Assembly (NCBI GenBank): GCA_947589385.1
Contig: CANPZW010000004.1
Location: 60,276-124,275 of the forward strand
Direction of reading: 5' to 3'
Origin: an uncultured Clostridia bacterium
Lineage (GTDB): Bacteria > Bacillota > Clostridia > Christensenellales > Borkfalkiaceae
DNA length: 64,000 nt
Shown one piece after another: positions 56,151-64,000 of the stretch. The notes under the pieces are model-generated. The model saw nothing but the letters and a program-made list of their open reading frames with translations. It made no database searches and had not been told where the DNA came from. The first letter of the stretch is position 1. The number at the start of each line of letters is the position of its first letter. The position numbers and the translations under genes are program-made.

Positions 56151-58220
56151 ATGATAAATACCGACGCGCTGTTCAGCGACGAAACCGAACTTTTCAAAAC
56201 TCCGTACCAGCCTTGTGCGGGCGAGCGGGTAACTCTGCGGATACGCACGCTTGGAAACGACGCTTTAAAAGTATTTGCCGTCATAAACGGCTTGAAGCGG
56301 CGTATGAAGAAAATCCCGCGGCAATCCCGCGAAGAAGATTCCGTGCGGGGCGATATTTTCGACCTTTACGAATATTCCTTTAAATGCACGGAAAAGCGGG
56401 TACGGTATTATTTTATTATATCGGACGAGGACGACGCGGTATATTTTAACCGTATAGGCTGGGCGAAAAGCGAGCAGAGGGAATACGATTTTTCTTTCGT
56501 CCCGGGGTTTTCCGTGCCCGAATGGGCGAGGGGGGCGGTTTTTTATCAGATTTTCCCCGACCGCTTTTGCAACGGCGAACCTAAAAACGACGTCTGCGAC
56601 GCCGAATACTATTATACGGGCGGGCACGTAAGGCATGTAGCGGATTGGGATAAATTTCCCGAACAGCTGGACGTCGGATGTTTTTACGGCGGCGATTTGC
56701 AGGGCGTGCGGCAAAAACTTGACTATTTGCAAAATCTTGGCGTGGAGGCAATCTATTTCAACCCGCTGTTCGTTTCGCCTTCGAACCACAAGTACGACGT
56801 TCAGGATTACGATTATATAGACCCCCACCTCGCGGTGATAGAAGAGGACGTCGAACACAAAATGCAGTATTGGGAAAAGCACAACGGCTTTGCCCCGAAG
56901 TATATAAAACGCACGTTAAGCAAGGTAAATCTCGAAAAGAGCAACGCGTATTTCTGCGGCCTTGCGGAAGAAATTCACCGCCGCGGCATGAAAGTTATAA
57001 TAGACGGCGTTTTCAACCATTGCGGTTCCTTCGGCAAATGGATGGACAGGGAGGGGATTTACCTCAATAAAGACGGATATGAAAAGGGGGCGTACCAGTC
57101 GGTAAAAAGCCCTTACCGCGGTTATTTTAAATTCGACGACCCCGACGAGGCGCACAGCGGGTATGAAGAGTGGTGGAAAAATCCCACATTGCCAAAGCTC
57201 AACTACGAAAACAGTAAAGAGCTTGAAAATTATATGATTTCCGTGGGAAAAAAGTGGACGTGCGCGCCTTTCAACGCAGACGGGTGGCGGCTTGACGTCG
57301 CAGCCGATTTAGGTCACAGCGAAAAATACAACCATAAGTTTTGGAAAAAATTCCGCGAGGGCGTGCGCGCCGCCAATCCCCAAGCTTTCGTTTTTGCCGA
57401 GCACTACGGTTCTCCCGCGCGCTGGCTGGACGGGGGAGAATGGGATTCGGTAATGAATTACGACGCTTTTATGGAGCCCGTAAGCTGGTTTCTTACGGGA
57501 ATGGAAAAACATTCCCACGCGTTTGACGGCGAAAAGCTGGGCGACGGCAATGCGTTTTTCGATACGATATTCAAAAAAATGGCGGCGTTCCAGCGCCCCG
57601 CGCTGGATTCGGCTTTAAACCAGCTTTCCAATCACGACCATTCCCGCTTTTTGACACGCACAAACCGCACTGTTGGCACGACGGGCACGAAAGGTCCGCA
57701 GGCGGCGGGCGAAAACGTGGATAAACGCGTTATGGAACTTGCCGTTTTGATTCAAATGACCTGGCCGGGCTCGCCGGGAGTTTATTATGCGGATGAAGCG
57801 GGACAGGTTGGCTGGACCGACCCGGACAGCCGCCGTACTTATCCGTGGGGCAGGGAAGATAAGGGGCTGATAGAATTCCACAGGCAGGCGATAAAACTAA
57901 GAAAGATTATAAAATGCCTGAAAACGGGCAGTATAATGCGTTTGGCGGCGGGTGCGGGATATATAATTTACGGCAGGTTCGACGGCGACGAATGTTGCGC
58001 CGTAGCCGTGAATTGTTCGGACCGCGCAATGGATTTGAACGCGCCCGTCTGGCGTTTGGGCGTGCCCCGCAACGGCGCGAAGATGACAAGAAAATTCTTC
58101 TGCGCCGAAATGTCTTTGGACCTTAAAGAGGAATACGCCGACGTTGTCAACGGGAGAATGTTTATAAATTTGCCCGCTTGCAGCGGTTGCGTCTTTTATT
58201 TCCGCTTTCCAAAAGAATAA
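56151..58220 (+). CDS. Neopullulanase/cyclomaltodextrinase-like GH13 enzyme
   Basis: 689 residues from ATG 56151. An N-terminal CBM34-like domain (about 1-120) is followed by the GH13 barrel: region I VIIDGVFNHCG, region II WRLDVAADLGH (nucleophile Asp), region III FVFAEHYG (acid/base Glu) and region IV SNHDHSRF. No signal peptide, so it would act on cytosolic malto-oligosaccharides or cyclodextrins. The branching enzyme follows 57 bases later. AGGA lies 6 bases before the ATG. Confidence 0.9.
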   Translation: MINTDALFSDETELFKTPYQPCAGERVTLRIRTLGNDALKVFAVINGLKRRMKKIPRQSREEDSVRGDIFDLYEYSFKCTEKRVRYYFIISDEDDAVYFNRIGWAKSEQREYDFSFVPGFSVPEWARGAVFYQIFPDRFCNGEPKNDVCDAEYYYTGGHVRHVADWDKFPEQLDVGCFYGGDLQGVRQKLDYLQNLGVEAIYFNPLFVSPSNHKYDVQDYDYIDPHLAVIEEDVEHKMQYWEKHNGFAPKYIKRTLSKVNLEKSNAYFCGLAEEIHRRGMKVIIDGVFNHCGSFGKWMDREGIYLNKDGYEKGAYQSVKSPYRGYFKFDDPDEAHSGYEEWWKNPTLPKLNYENSKELENYMISVGKKWTCAPFNADGWRLDVAADLGHSEKYNHKFWKKFREGVRAANPQAFVFAEHYGSPARWLDGGEWDSVMNYDAFMEPVSWFLTGMEKHSHAFDGEKLGDGNAFFDTIFKKMAAFQRPALDSALNQLSNHDHSRFLTRTNRTVGTTGTKGPQAAGENVDKRVMELAVLIQMTWPGSPGVYYADEAGQVGWTDPDSRRTYPWGREDKGLIEFHRQAIKLRKIIKCLKTGSIMRLAAGAGYIIYGRFDGDECCAVAVNCSDRAMDLNAPVWRLGVPRNGAKMTRKFFCAEMSLDLKEEYADVVNGRMFINLPACSGCVFYFRFPKE

Positions 58221-58277
58221 ATAAGACAATCCAAAAACGCAATACATATCGCGTTTTTTCTGAAAATCGGAGGGTGT

Positions 58278-60263
58278 ATGCAGAAATTTTTCGGAGAGTT
58301 GGACAGGTATTTGTTCCACCGCGGCACTCATTACGAACTTTATAACAAAATGGGCGCCCACCTTACGGAAGCAGGGGGAGTAAAGGGCGTGCAGTTCGTG
58401 CTTTGGGCGCCGAACGCACGGGCGGTAAGCGTGGTTCGCGACGGCAACGGCTGGAATCCCGAAGCCGATAAAATGGTTAAAACCGACGATTCGGTATGGG
58501 AGCTGTTCATTCCCGGAATAGGCGAAGGCGAAAAGTACAAATATTTCGTCACCCGCGAGGACGGCAGTACGGTCTATAAAATCGACCCGTACGCTTTCGG
58601 TTCGGAACTGCGCCCCAAAAACGCTTCCATAGTTTTCGATACCGATAAATACGAATGGGGCGACGGCGAATGGCGCAAGGCGAAGCACGGTGAAAATTTT
58701 CTCGAAAAGCCCATGGCGGTGTATGAAGTGCACCTCGGAAGCTGGAAAAAAGATTTGTCGAAGTGGGACGAGGACCAATATTTCGACTATCGCACGCTTG
58801 CGCGCGAACTTGCCGAATACGTGCAATATATGGGCTATACGCACGTGGAGCTTATGGGGATATGCGAATATCCCTTCGAGCCGTCATGGGGATACCAGGT
58901 CACGGGCTATTTTTCGCCTACGGCGCGCTACGGTTCTCCCCGCGATTTCCAATATTTCGTCGATTATATGCACAAAAACGGCATAGGAGTAATTTTAGAC
59001 TGGGTGCCCGCGCACTTTCCGAAAGACGATTTCGGGCTTGCCCGATTCGACGGCACGCCGCTGTACGAATATTCCGACCCGTTGCGCGCTGAATACCCCG
59101 AATGGGGCACTATGGCTTTCGATTTGGGCAAGAAAGAAGTGTCCAACTTCCTTATAGCCTCGGCGTTTTTCTGGGTGGAAAAATATCATATCGACGCTCT
59201 GCGGGCGGACGCGGTCGCGGCTATGCTCTACAACAGCTTCGGCAGGGAGCAATGGAGACCGAATATGTACGGCGGCAACGAAAATTTGGAAAGTTTCGAG
59301 TTTTTCCGCCACCTTAACAGCGTTCTCAGGCAGCGTACCGACGCGTTCATAATCGCAGAGGACAGTTCCATTTTGGAGGGGATGACGAAGCCCGCCCAAA
59401 ATGGAGGCTTCGGTTTCGGCTTGAAGTGGAACATGGGCTGGATGAACGATACGCTGACATATATAAAGAAAGACCCAATCTTCCGCCCTTATCACCACTG
59501 GCTGATGACGCATACCTTTGAATATATCTTCAACGAAAACTATATGCTTGTGCTATCTCACGACGAAGTTGTCTATGGCAAGGGCAGTATGTACAACAAA
59601 TTCCCCGGCAACAAAATGGACAAGCTGGGCAGTCTTAAAGCCCTTTATACCATGATGATAGGGCACCCGGGCAAGAAACTGCTTTTTATGGGGCAGGATT
59701 TCGCGCAGATAAACGAATGGAATTTCCGTACGGGGCTTGATTGGTATCTGGCGGACGACGAAGGTCACCGCGACGTTATGAACTGTTTCCGCGCCCTGTT
59801 GCGCCTCTACCGCGAACGTCCCGTTCTGCACAACGACTGCGGAGGTCCTAAGACCTTCGAATGGGTAAACAGCGGCGACTATATGCGCAATATTTTTTCT
59901 TTTATAAGGCGCAACCCGTGGAATTACAATAACGCCCTTATCTTCGTGATAAATTTCGCCCCCGTTGAACGGTGGGAAATGGGCGTGGGCGCGCCCCTTG
60001 CGGGTAAGTATAAGCGTGTTTTTACCACTTATCCCGACGGCAATCCTTTGGAAATAGAGGCGATTAAGGAACTTTGCGACGGCAGGGAATATAAGCTTAA
60101 ATTCGATTTAAGACCCTTTGAAGGGGCTGTTTTCGAAGTGCCTTATGTGGAGAGTACGCCAGAGGAGTTAAAGCTTGAAAAAAGCGTGCGCCGCTCTATT
60201 AAACTTAAATACCGCGCCGCGAAGAACGACGTTTCGCATATTCCGGATTCTCCGAAAGCGTGA
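58278..60263 (+). CDS. glgB: 1,4-alpha-glucan branching enzyme
   Basis: 661 residues. N-terminal CBM48 domain (about 20-115, VLWAPNARAVSVV), GH13_9 barrel with GYTHVELMGICEYPF, DWVPAHFPKD, ALRADAVAAMLY (nucleophile Asp), FIIAEDSS (Glu) and LSHDEVVYGKGSM, then a C-terminal all-beta domain. It forms alpha-1,6 branches in glycogen. No glgC, glgA or glgP in this window, so glycogen genes are elsewhere. GGAGG precedes the ATG. Confidence 0.95.
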   Translation: MQKFFGELDRYLFHRGTHYELYNKMGAHLTEAGGVKGVQFVLWAPNARAVSVVRDGNGWNPEADKMVKTDDSVWELFIPGIGEGEKYKYFVTREDGSTVYKIDPYAFGSELRPKNASIVFDTDKYEWGDGEWRKAKHGENFLEKPMAVYEVHLGSWKKDLSKWDEDQYFDYRTLARELAEYVQYMGYTHVELMGICEYPFEPSWGYQVTGYFSPTARYGSPRDFQYFVDYMHKNGIGVILDWVPAHFPKDDFGLARFDGTPLYEYSDPLRAEYPEWGTMAFDLGKKEVSNFLIASAFFWVEKYHIDALRADAVAAMLYNSFGREQWRPNMYGGNENLESFEFFRHLNSVLRQRTDAFIIAEDSSILEGMTKPAQNGGFGFGLKWNMGWMNDTLTYIKKDPIFRPYHHWLMTHTFEYIFNENYMLVLSHDEVVYGKGSMYNKFPGNKMDKLGSLKALYTMMIGHPGKKLLFMGQDFAQINEWNFRTGLDWYLADDEGHRDVMNCFRALLRLYRERPVLHNDCGGPKTFEWVNSGDYMRNIFSFIRRNPWNYNNALIFVINFAPVERWEMGVGAPLAGKYKRVFTTYPDGNPLEIEAIKELCDGREYKLKFDLRPFEGAVFEVPYVESTPEELKLEKSVRRSIKLKYRAAKNDVSHIPDSPKA

Positions 60264-60350
60264 AGCAACGGCGGGTATTTGTCAGGCGGTATTTTAAAAT
60301 TTTATTGAAAATTTTTACGATTTAATCTAAACTTTAATTAACGGTGCTAT

Positions 60351-60638
60351 ATGAACATTGAAGAAATGAAAAAATATATAAAGCAGAACGGGATTACTTA
60401 CGAGCAAGTTGCGGAATCTTCGGGTATTGCTTTAAGTACAATCCGTAAAATTTTTGCGGGAATTTCAAAATATCCCCGTATAGATACTGTGCAGGCGATA
60501 GAACGGGCTTTGGGGCTTTCCGGGGACGAAATTTCGAATTTCACTTATGAAGAAAGACAGCTTATCAAAGATTTTCGCACTTTGGACCCGAAAGGTCAAA
60601 AGGTCATAAAGGACGCCATATCCGCATTGAAAAAATAA
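60351..60638 (+). CDS. XRE-family transcriptional regulator
   Basis: 95 residues with a helix-turn-helix near the start (ITYEQVAESSGIALSTIRKIFAG, about 15-37) and a C-terminal helix-rich half ending LKK. The sequence is unlike the other XRE proteins in this window and has the form of single-gene regulators near metabolic genes. No strong ribosome-binding site or operator is obvious upstream. Ends at a terminator. Confidence 0.8.
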   Translation: MNIEEMKKYIKQNGITYEQVAESSGIALSTIRKIFAGISKYPRIDTVQAIERALGLSGDEISNFTYEERQLIKDFRTLDPKGQKVIKDAISALKK

Positions 60639-60645
60639 CCGTGGC

Positions 60646-60683
60646 GGCGGGCGGCAAATTGCCGCCCGCCTCAAATATTTTTT
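60646..60683 (+). terminator. Terminator of the XRE gene
   Basis: Stem GGCGGGCGGCAA / TTGCCGCCCGCC (60646-60670), then TCAAATATTTTTT. Confidence 0.8.
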
Positions 60684-60692
60684 AAAATTATA

Positions 60693-60743
60693 TTGACCTT
60701 ACGTTCGGGATGTAGTATAATTCCCATATAATCGGTAGGGATT
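60693..60743 (+). promoter_or_regulatory. nadA promoter with IscS-type operator
   Basis: TTGACC (60693-60698), 17 bases, TATAAT (60716-60721). AATTCCCAT-7-GTAGGGATT (60719-60743) overlaps the -10 box and the start site, with the same 9-7-9 layout as the iscS operators. Confidence 0.65.
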
Positions 60744-60747
60744 GGTT

Positions 60748-61662
60748 ATGGTCAAGGATTTACAGCAAAAAATCATCGAACTGAAAAAACAAAAAGACGT
60801 ATGTATTCTGGCGCACAGCTATATGTCCGAGGACGTTTGCGAAGTGGCCGATTTTGTGGGCGACAGCTATGCGCTTGCGGTAAAAGCCAAAACTGCGCCC
60901 CAAAAGCAGGTTATCATGTGCGGGGTGCGATTTATGGCGGAAACGGTTAAAATGCTTTCCCCGTCAAAGCGCGTAATTCTTTCTAACCCGCAGGCGGGCT
61001 GTCCCATGGCGGAGCAGATGGACAGGGAAGTCATTGCCGAAGTCAAAAAAATGTATCCCGACTATGCGGTTGTGGCGTACATAAACACTACGGCGGAATT
61101 AAAGACGATTGCAGATTACTGCGTAACATCTTCAAGCGCCGTAAAAATCTGCCGCGCCATTCCCCAAAAGAATATACTGTTTATTCCCGATATAAATCTG
61201 GGCTCTTACGTTAAAAAGCAAATACCCGAAAAAAATTTCAAACTTCTTTCGGGCGGCTGCCCCACCCACGCGAAAATAGAGCGTTCGGATGTTCTTGAAG
61301 CAAAAAAACTTCATCCGTCCGCATTGCTTTTGGTACATCCCGAGTGCCGCCCCGAGGTCACGGAACTTGCCGACTTTGTGGGCTCTACTTCGGGTATTAT
61401 GGATTTTGCCTTAAATTCGGATAAAAACGAATTTATAATCGGTACGGAAAATTCTATCGTGCAGCACCTTCAATTCAAAAAGCCCGATAAAAAGTTTTAT
61501 CCGCTTTCCAAAAACCTGATTTGTCCTAACATGAAACTTACGACCCTGCCCGATGTCTTTGCCTGCCTTACGGGCGAGGGCGGGGAAGAGATTTTCATGG
61601 ACGAAGATACCCGCGTATCCGCCGTGAAATGCATTGAAAAAATGATAGCTCTCGGCGGCTGA
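60748..61662 (+). CDS. nadA: Quinolinate synthase NadA
   Basis: 304 residues from ATG 60748; a TTG six bases earlier is also possible. ILAHSYMSEDVCEVADFVGDS, the NPQAGCPMAEQ segment and three conserved Cys (one in CGVRF/AGCPMA, one near GGCPTH/HPEC, one in the C-terminal CPNMK) that hold the 4Fe-4S cluster. It makes quinolinate for NAD from iminoaspartate and DHAP. nadB and nadC are absent. The shared operator and the downstream Fe-S genes link it to cluster supply. Confidence 0.93.
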   Translation: MVKDLQQKIIELKKQKDVCILAHSYMSEDVCEVADFVGDSYALAVKAKTAPQKQVIMCGVRFMAETVKMLSPSKRVILSNPQAGCPMAEQMDREVIAEVKKMYPDYAVVAYINTTAELKTIADYCVTSSSAVKICRAIPQKNILFIPDINLGSYVKKQIPEKNFKLLSGGCPTHAKIERSDVLEAKKLHPSALLLVHPECRPEVTELADFVGSTSGIMDFALNSDKNEFIIGTENSIVQHLQFKKPDKKFYPLSKNLICPNMKLTTLPDVFACLTGEGGEEIFMDEDTRVSAVKCIEKMIALGG

Positions 61663-61702
61663 AAAACGGCAGAGCCTATGCCGTATTATAGGTGAGGTTA
61701 TG

Positions 61703-62098
61703 ATGATTACCACGAAGGGCAGGAACGCCCTTAAAGTTATGATTGATTTGGCGCGGCACGAGGGCGAGGGCTTTATTTCCCTTGCGGACATCGCGTCCCG
61801 CCAGAACGAAAGTCTTAAATATCTCGAAGCGTCGGCAAAACAGCTTTCTTCTTCGGGGTTGGTCGTTTCGGCGCGCGGTAAAAGCGGCGGCTATAAACTT
61901 TCGCGCCCCGCCGAAGATTACACCGCCGCGGAAATTCTGCTTTCGGGCGAAGGTTCGCTTGCGCCCGTAAGCTGCCTCGAAGAAGGCTCTGCCCCCTGCG
62001 AAAATGCGTGCACTTGCGCTACTTTGCCGCTTTTTAAGGAGCTGGACGAGGTTATAATGAATTTTCTAAATTCCAAAACTCTGAAAGACTTAATTTAA
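61703..62098 (+). CDS. Rrf2-family regulator, IscR-like
   Basis: 131 residues. The winged helix (GRNALKVMIDLARHE, then YLEASAKQLSSSGLVVSARGKSGGYKL) is that of Rrf2 proteins. The C-terminal half has Cys in LAPVSCLEE, PCENAC and TCAT, the ligand set that holds a 2Fe-2S cluster in IscR. GAGG lies 5 bases before the ATG (an adjacent ATG is 3 bases earlier). It sits between nadA and iscS, whose promoters carry matching palindromes, so it is probably the sensor of Fe-S demand. Confidence 0.88.
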   Translation: MITTKGRNALKVMIDLARHEGEGFISLADIASRQNESLKYLEASAKQLSSSGLVVSARGKSGGYKLSRPAEDYTAAEILLSGEGSLAPVSCLEEGSAPCENACTCATLPLFKELDEVIMNFLNSKTLKDLI

Positions 62099-62113
62099 TT
62101 TCAAAATTTATGT

Positions 62114-62176
62114 AATTCCTATTGACAAAATAGGAATTAAAATTTATAATAAATTCATACTTATTGGATAGGAATT
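62114..62176 (+). promoter_or_regulatory. iscS promoter with two tandem operators
   Basis: TTGACA (62122-62127), 17 bases, TATAAT (62145-62150). O1 is AATTCCTAT-7-ATAGGAATT (62114-62138), over the -35 box. O2 is AATTCATAC-7-ATAGGAATT (62152-62176), over the start site and the ribosome-binding site. Confidence 0.75.
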
Positions 62177-62180
62177 AAAA

Positions 62181-63374
62181 TTGAAAAAGATAATTTACGT
62201 TGACAACGCGGCGACGACCGCGATGAGCGACAGGGCGGTGGAAGCGATGAGTCGTTACTTTAAAGAAGTTTACGGCAATCCCTCGTCCCTGCACACGGTA
62301 GGGCAAACCGCCAAAGAGGCTTTGGACGAAGCCCGCGCAAGCATTGCAAAATGCCTTAATTGCGAACCGAGAGAGATTTATTTTACTTCGGGCGGCAGCG
62401 AGGCGGACAACCAGGGAATACGTTCGGCGGCGTTACAGGGCGCGAAGAAGGGTAAAAAGCACATTATATCCACGGCTTTCGAGCATCACGCCGTTCTTCA
62501 CACTTTGAAAAAACTCGAAAGCGAGGGCTTTGAAGTAACCTATCTCGACGTTCATTCCGACGGACTTGTAACCGCCGAACAGGTTAAAGCCGCCATCCGC
62601 CCCGATACGGCGCTTGTTACTGTAATGTACGCCAACAACGAGGTGGGTACAATCCAACCCATAGCCGAAATAGGCAAAGTCTGCCGTGAAGCGGGCGTGA
62701 CGTTCCATACGGACGCGGTGCAGGCGGTAGGGCATATACCCGTTGACGTAAAAGCGGACAACATAGATATGCTGTCTCTTTCGGGGCATAAATTTCACGG
62801 ACCTAAGGGCGTTGGCGCGCTGTATTGCAGGCGCGGTCTGCCCCTGTTGACCTTTATAGAGGGCGGCGCACAGGAACGCGGCAAGCGCGCGGGCACGGAA
62901 AACCTTGCGGGCGTCGCGGGAATGGCGGCGGCGCTTGGGGAAGCGTGTGAAAATCTCGGTAAAAACGCCCTTTACTTAACACGTCTGCGCGAAAAACTGA
63001 TTGACGGACTGCTTAAAATTCCCCATTCGCGGCTGAACGGCGATAGGTCGAAAAGGCTTCCCGGCAATGTAAATATGTGTTTTGAGGGTATCGAAGGCGA
63101 AAGCCTTCTGCTGCTGCTCGATGCAAAGGGAATATGCGCTTCTTCGGGCTCGGCATGCACTTCGGGTTCTCTGGACCCTTCCCATGTGCTTTTAGCGCTC
63201 GGGCTCCCGCACGAGGTGGCGCACGGTTCGTTGCGGCTTTCGCTTTGCGAAACCAATACGGAAGAGGATATAGATTATATTATTTCCGAAGTTCCTAAGG
63301 TGGTGGAATATCTCCGCAATATGTCGCCCGTCTGGGAAGAACTTCAAAAAGGAATACGTAAGCATCTGATTTAA
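62181..63374 (+). CDS. iscS: Cysteine desulfurase IscS/NifS
   Basis: 397 residues from a TTG start, with AGGA 7 bases upstream lying inside the O2 half-site. [10 protein letters not shown], the PLP region with [11 protein letters not shown] (Lys about 206) and the sulfur-accepting Cys in SSGSACTSG (about 325) are present. It takes sulfur from cysteine for Fe-S clusters and tRNA thiolation. IscU follows 29 bases later. The HSCB/HscA and ferredoxin genes of the proteobacterial isc operon are absent, as in clostridial nifSU-like pairs. Confidence 0.95.
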   Translation: MKKIIYVDNAATTAMSDRAVEAMSRYFKEVYGNPSSLHTVGQTAKEALDEARASIAKCLNCEPREIYFTSGGSEADNQGIRSAALQGAKKGKKHIISTAFEHHAVLHTLKKLESEGFEVTYLDVHSDGLVTAEQVKAAIRPDTALVTVMYANNEVGTIQPIAEIGKVCREAGVTFHTDAVQAVGHIPVDVKADNIDMLSLSGHKFHGPKGVGALYCRRGLPLLTFIEGGAQERGKRAGTENLAGVAGMAAALGEACENLGKNALYLTRLREKLIDGLLKIPHSRLNGDRSKRLPGNVNMCFEGIEGESLLLLLDAKGICASSGSACTSGSLDPSHVLLALGLPHEVAHGSLRLSLCETNTEEDIDYIISEVPKVVEYLRNMSPVWEELQKGIRKHLI

Positions 63375-63403
63375 GTTTTCGTTAATTATAAGGAGAAAAA
63401 TTT

Positions 63404-63850
63404 ATGGCACTGTACAGCGAAAAGGTTATGGACCACTTCACTAATCCGCGCAACGTCGGCAAAATAGACGACGCCGACGGCATAGGGGAGGTGGGCAACG
63501 CCAAATGCGGCGATATAATGAAAATCTATCTCAAAATAAAGGACGATGTTATTGTTGACGTAAAATTCAACACATTCGGATGCGGCAGCGCGATTGCTTC
63601 TTCGTCAATGGCGACGGAAATGATTAAGGGGCAGCCCCTTTCGAAGGCGCTTGAATTGACCAATAAAGCCGTTGCGGAAGCTTTGGACGGTCTGCCCGCA
63701 CATAAAATGCACTGCTCTGTGCTTGCGGAAGAGGCTATCCGCGCGGCAATCAAGGACTATTACGATAAGCACGGCATCGCCTACGACAAGGCGCAGTTTC
63801 CCGACCCCCACGACGAGGAAGAAGAACATGCCGTTAAGGATGACGACTGA
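63404..63850 (+). CDS. iscU: Fe-S cluster scaffold IscU/NifU
   Basis: 148 residues. NAKCGDIMKI (Cys about 36), FGCGSAIASSS (Cys about 61) and HCSVLAEEAI (Cys about 104) are the three cluster-binding cysteines. It receives sulfur from IscS and builds clusters. The C-terminus carries an acidic tail (DPHDEEEEHAVKDDD) longer than in standard IscU. AAGGAG precedes the ATG. Confidence 0.95.
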   Translation: MALYSEKVMDHFTNPRNVGKIDDADGIGEVGNAKCGDIMKIYLKIKDDVIVDVKFNTFGCGSAIASSSMATEMIKGQPLSKALELTNKAVAEALDGLPAHKMHCSVLAEEAIRAAIKDYYDKHGIAYDKAQFPDPHDEEEEHAVKDDD

Positions 63851-63876
63851 AATAAAAAAGGAAAAGGTCAAGTGAA

Positions 63877-63896
63877 GTGAACCCCGTTTAGTTCAC
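63877..63896. repeat. Palindrome at the probable end of an IS element
   Basis: GTGAAC-CCCGTTTA-GTTCAC. It lies between the iscU stop and the partial transposase and is likely part of the terminal sequence of the element to the right. Confidence 0.5.
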
Positions 63897-63909
63897 AAGA
63901 GAAAAAGGG

Positions 63910-64000
63910 CTAACGAGGAGAGTTACATGTACCTCTCCTCGTTTTCAATCTTTTTGTATTATAAAATTCAATCCAATCTTCTACAATCGCTATGTATTCT
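63910..64000 (-). mobile_element. C-terminal end of an IS3-family-like transposase (partial)
   Basis: Minus-strand frame from 63999 to TAG 63912-63910: 29 residues, EYIAIVEDWIEFYNTKRLK and a short tail. The WIEFYNTKRLK form is that of the end of the integrase core in IS3-type OrfB. The usual ending (SPVEYR) is missing, replaced by a divergent tail, so it may be altered near its stop. The rest lies outside the window. Confidence 0.6.
63913..63950. terminator. Terminator shared by iscU and the transposase
   Basis: 10-bp stem ACGAGGAGAG/CTCTCCTCGT (63913-63942) followed by TTTCAATC then TTTTT. On the minus strand it lies inside the transposase reading frame just before its stop. Confidence 0.6.

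Noticed and set aside
57897..58844. 315-codon ORF antisense to the GH13 and glgB genes
   Set aside because: It crosses two well-supported genes and the gap between them; it is a product of G+C-rich third positions.

Overview
This window looks like chromosome from an endospore-forming member of the Firmicutes (class Clostridia or a close uncultivated relative). Gene order follows the Bacillus/Clostridium plan: ylxM-ffh-rpsP-khpA-rimM-trmD-rbgA-rnhB, then comM-dprA-topA-trmFO-hslVU, then yicC-gmk-rpoZ-priA-def-fmt-rsmB-rlmN-rpe-thiN-(spoVM)-rpmB-asp23-fakA-recG. A 22-residue SpoVM-like peptide sits at its syntenic place behind thiN, and a SpoIIQ-like M23 protein is present, so sporulation is likely. 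Ribosome-binding sites are strong and many promoters match TTGACA-17-TATAAT. G+C-rich palindromes follow many genes. No rRNA, tRNA or CRISPR array was found. The species cannot be named from sequence alone.

Layout. 0-3.2 kb: the end of an unknown gene, a YfbR-like nucleotidase, an orphan minus-strand transcription unit, a cation/proton antiporter and a small unknown protein. 3.3-21.2 kb: SRP, ribosome and tRNA maturation, DNA processing, HslVU, HisS and thioredoxin, with an ABC exporter inserted between rimM and trmD. 21.2-23.7 kb: an accessory island with two XRE regulators, a DUF6273-type lipoprotein and a candidate small RNA, carrying two copies of a long double-hairpin repeat. 23.7-34.0 kb: glyA, a DegV/FakB-like protein, an FMN riboswitch with ribU, the tsaE-tsaB-rimI operon running into a hydrolase (probable ATT start), a membrane-anchored MurF and Ddl, then an ECF S-component facing a MocR-type regulator. 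34.0-37.3 kb: a repeat-rich cysteine lipoprotein bounded by matching hairpins, an unexplained small-ORF/structured-RNA unit and the SpoIIQ-like pair. 37.3-52.9 kb: the yicC-to-recG housekeeping block. 53.0-55.5 kb: an XRE-controlled cassette of three exported or membrane proteins between long inverted repeats. 55.5-60.7 kb: a DUF2284 protein, two GH13 glucan enzymes and an XRE regulator. 60.7-64 kb: nadA, an IscR-like Rrf2 regulator, iscS and iscU sharing an operator pattern, and the edge of an IS3-like element.

How it fits together. Most genes are ordinary translation, wall and DNA-maintenance functions in tight operons with ATGA overlaps. The less ordinary parts are the compact accessory units: regulator plus divergent promoter plus small exported product, bounded by repeated palindromes, and two transcription units (0.84-1.2 kb and 35.5-35.83 kb) that have good promoters but encode only tiny ORFs or structured RNA. 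The inverted-repeat cassette at 53.0-55.5 kb is the best candidate for an undescribed system.
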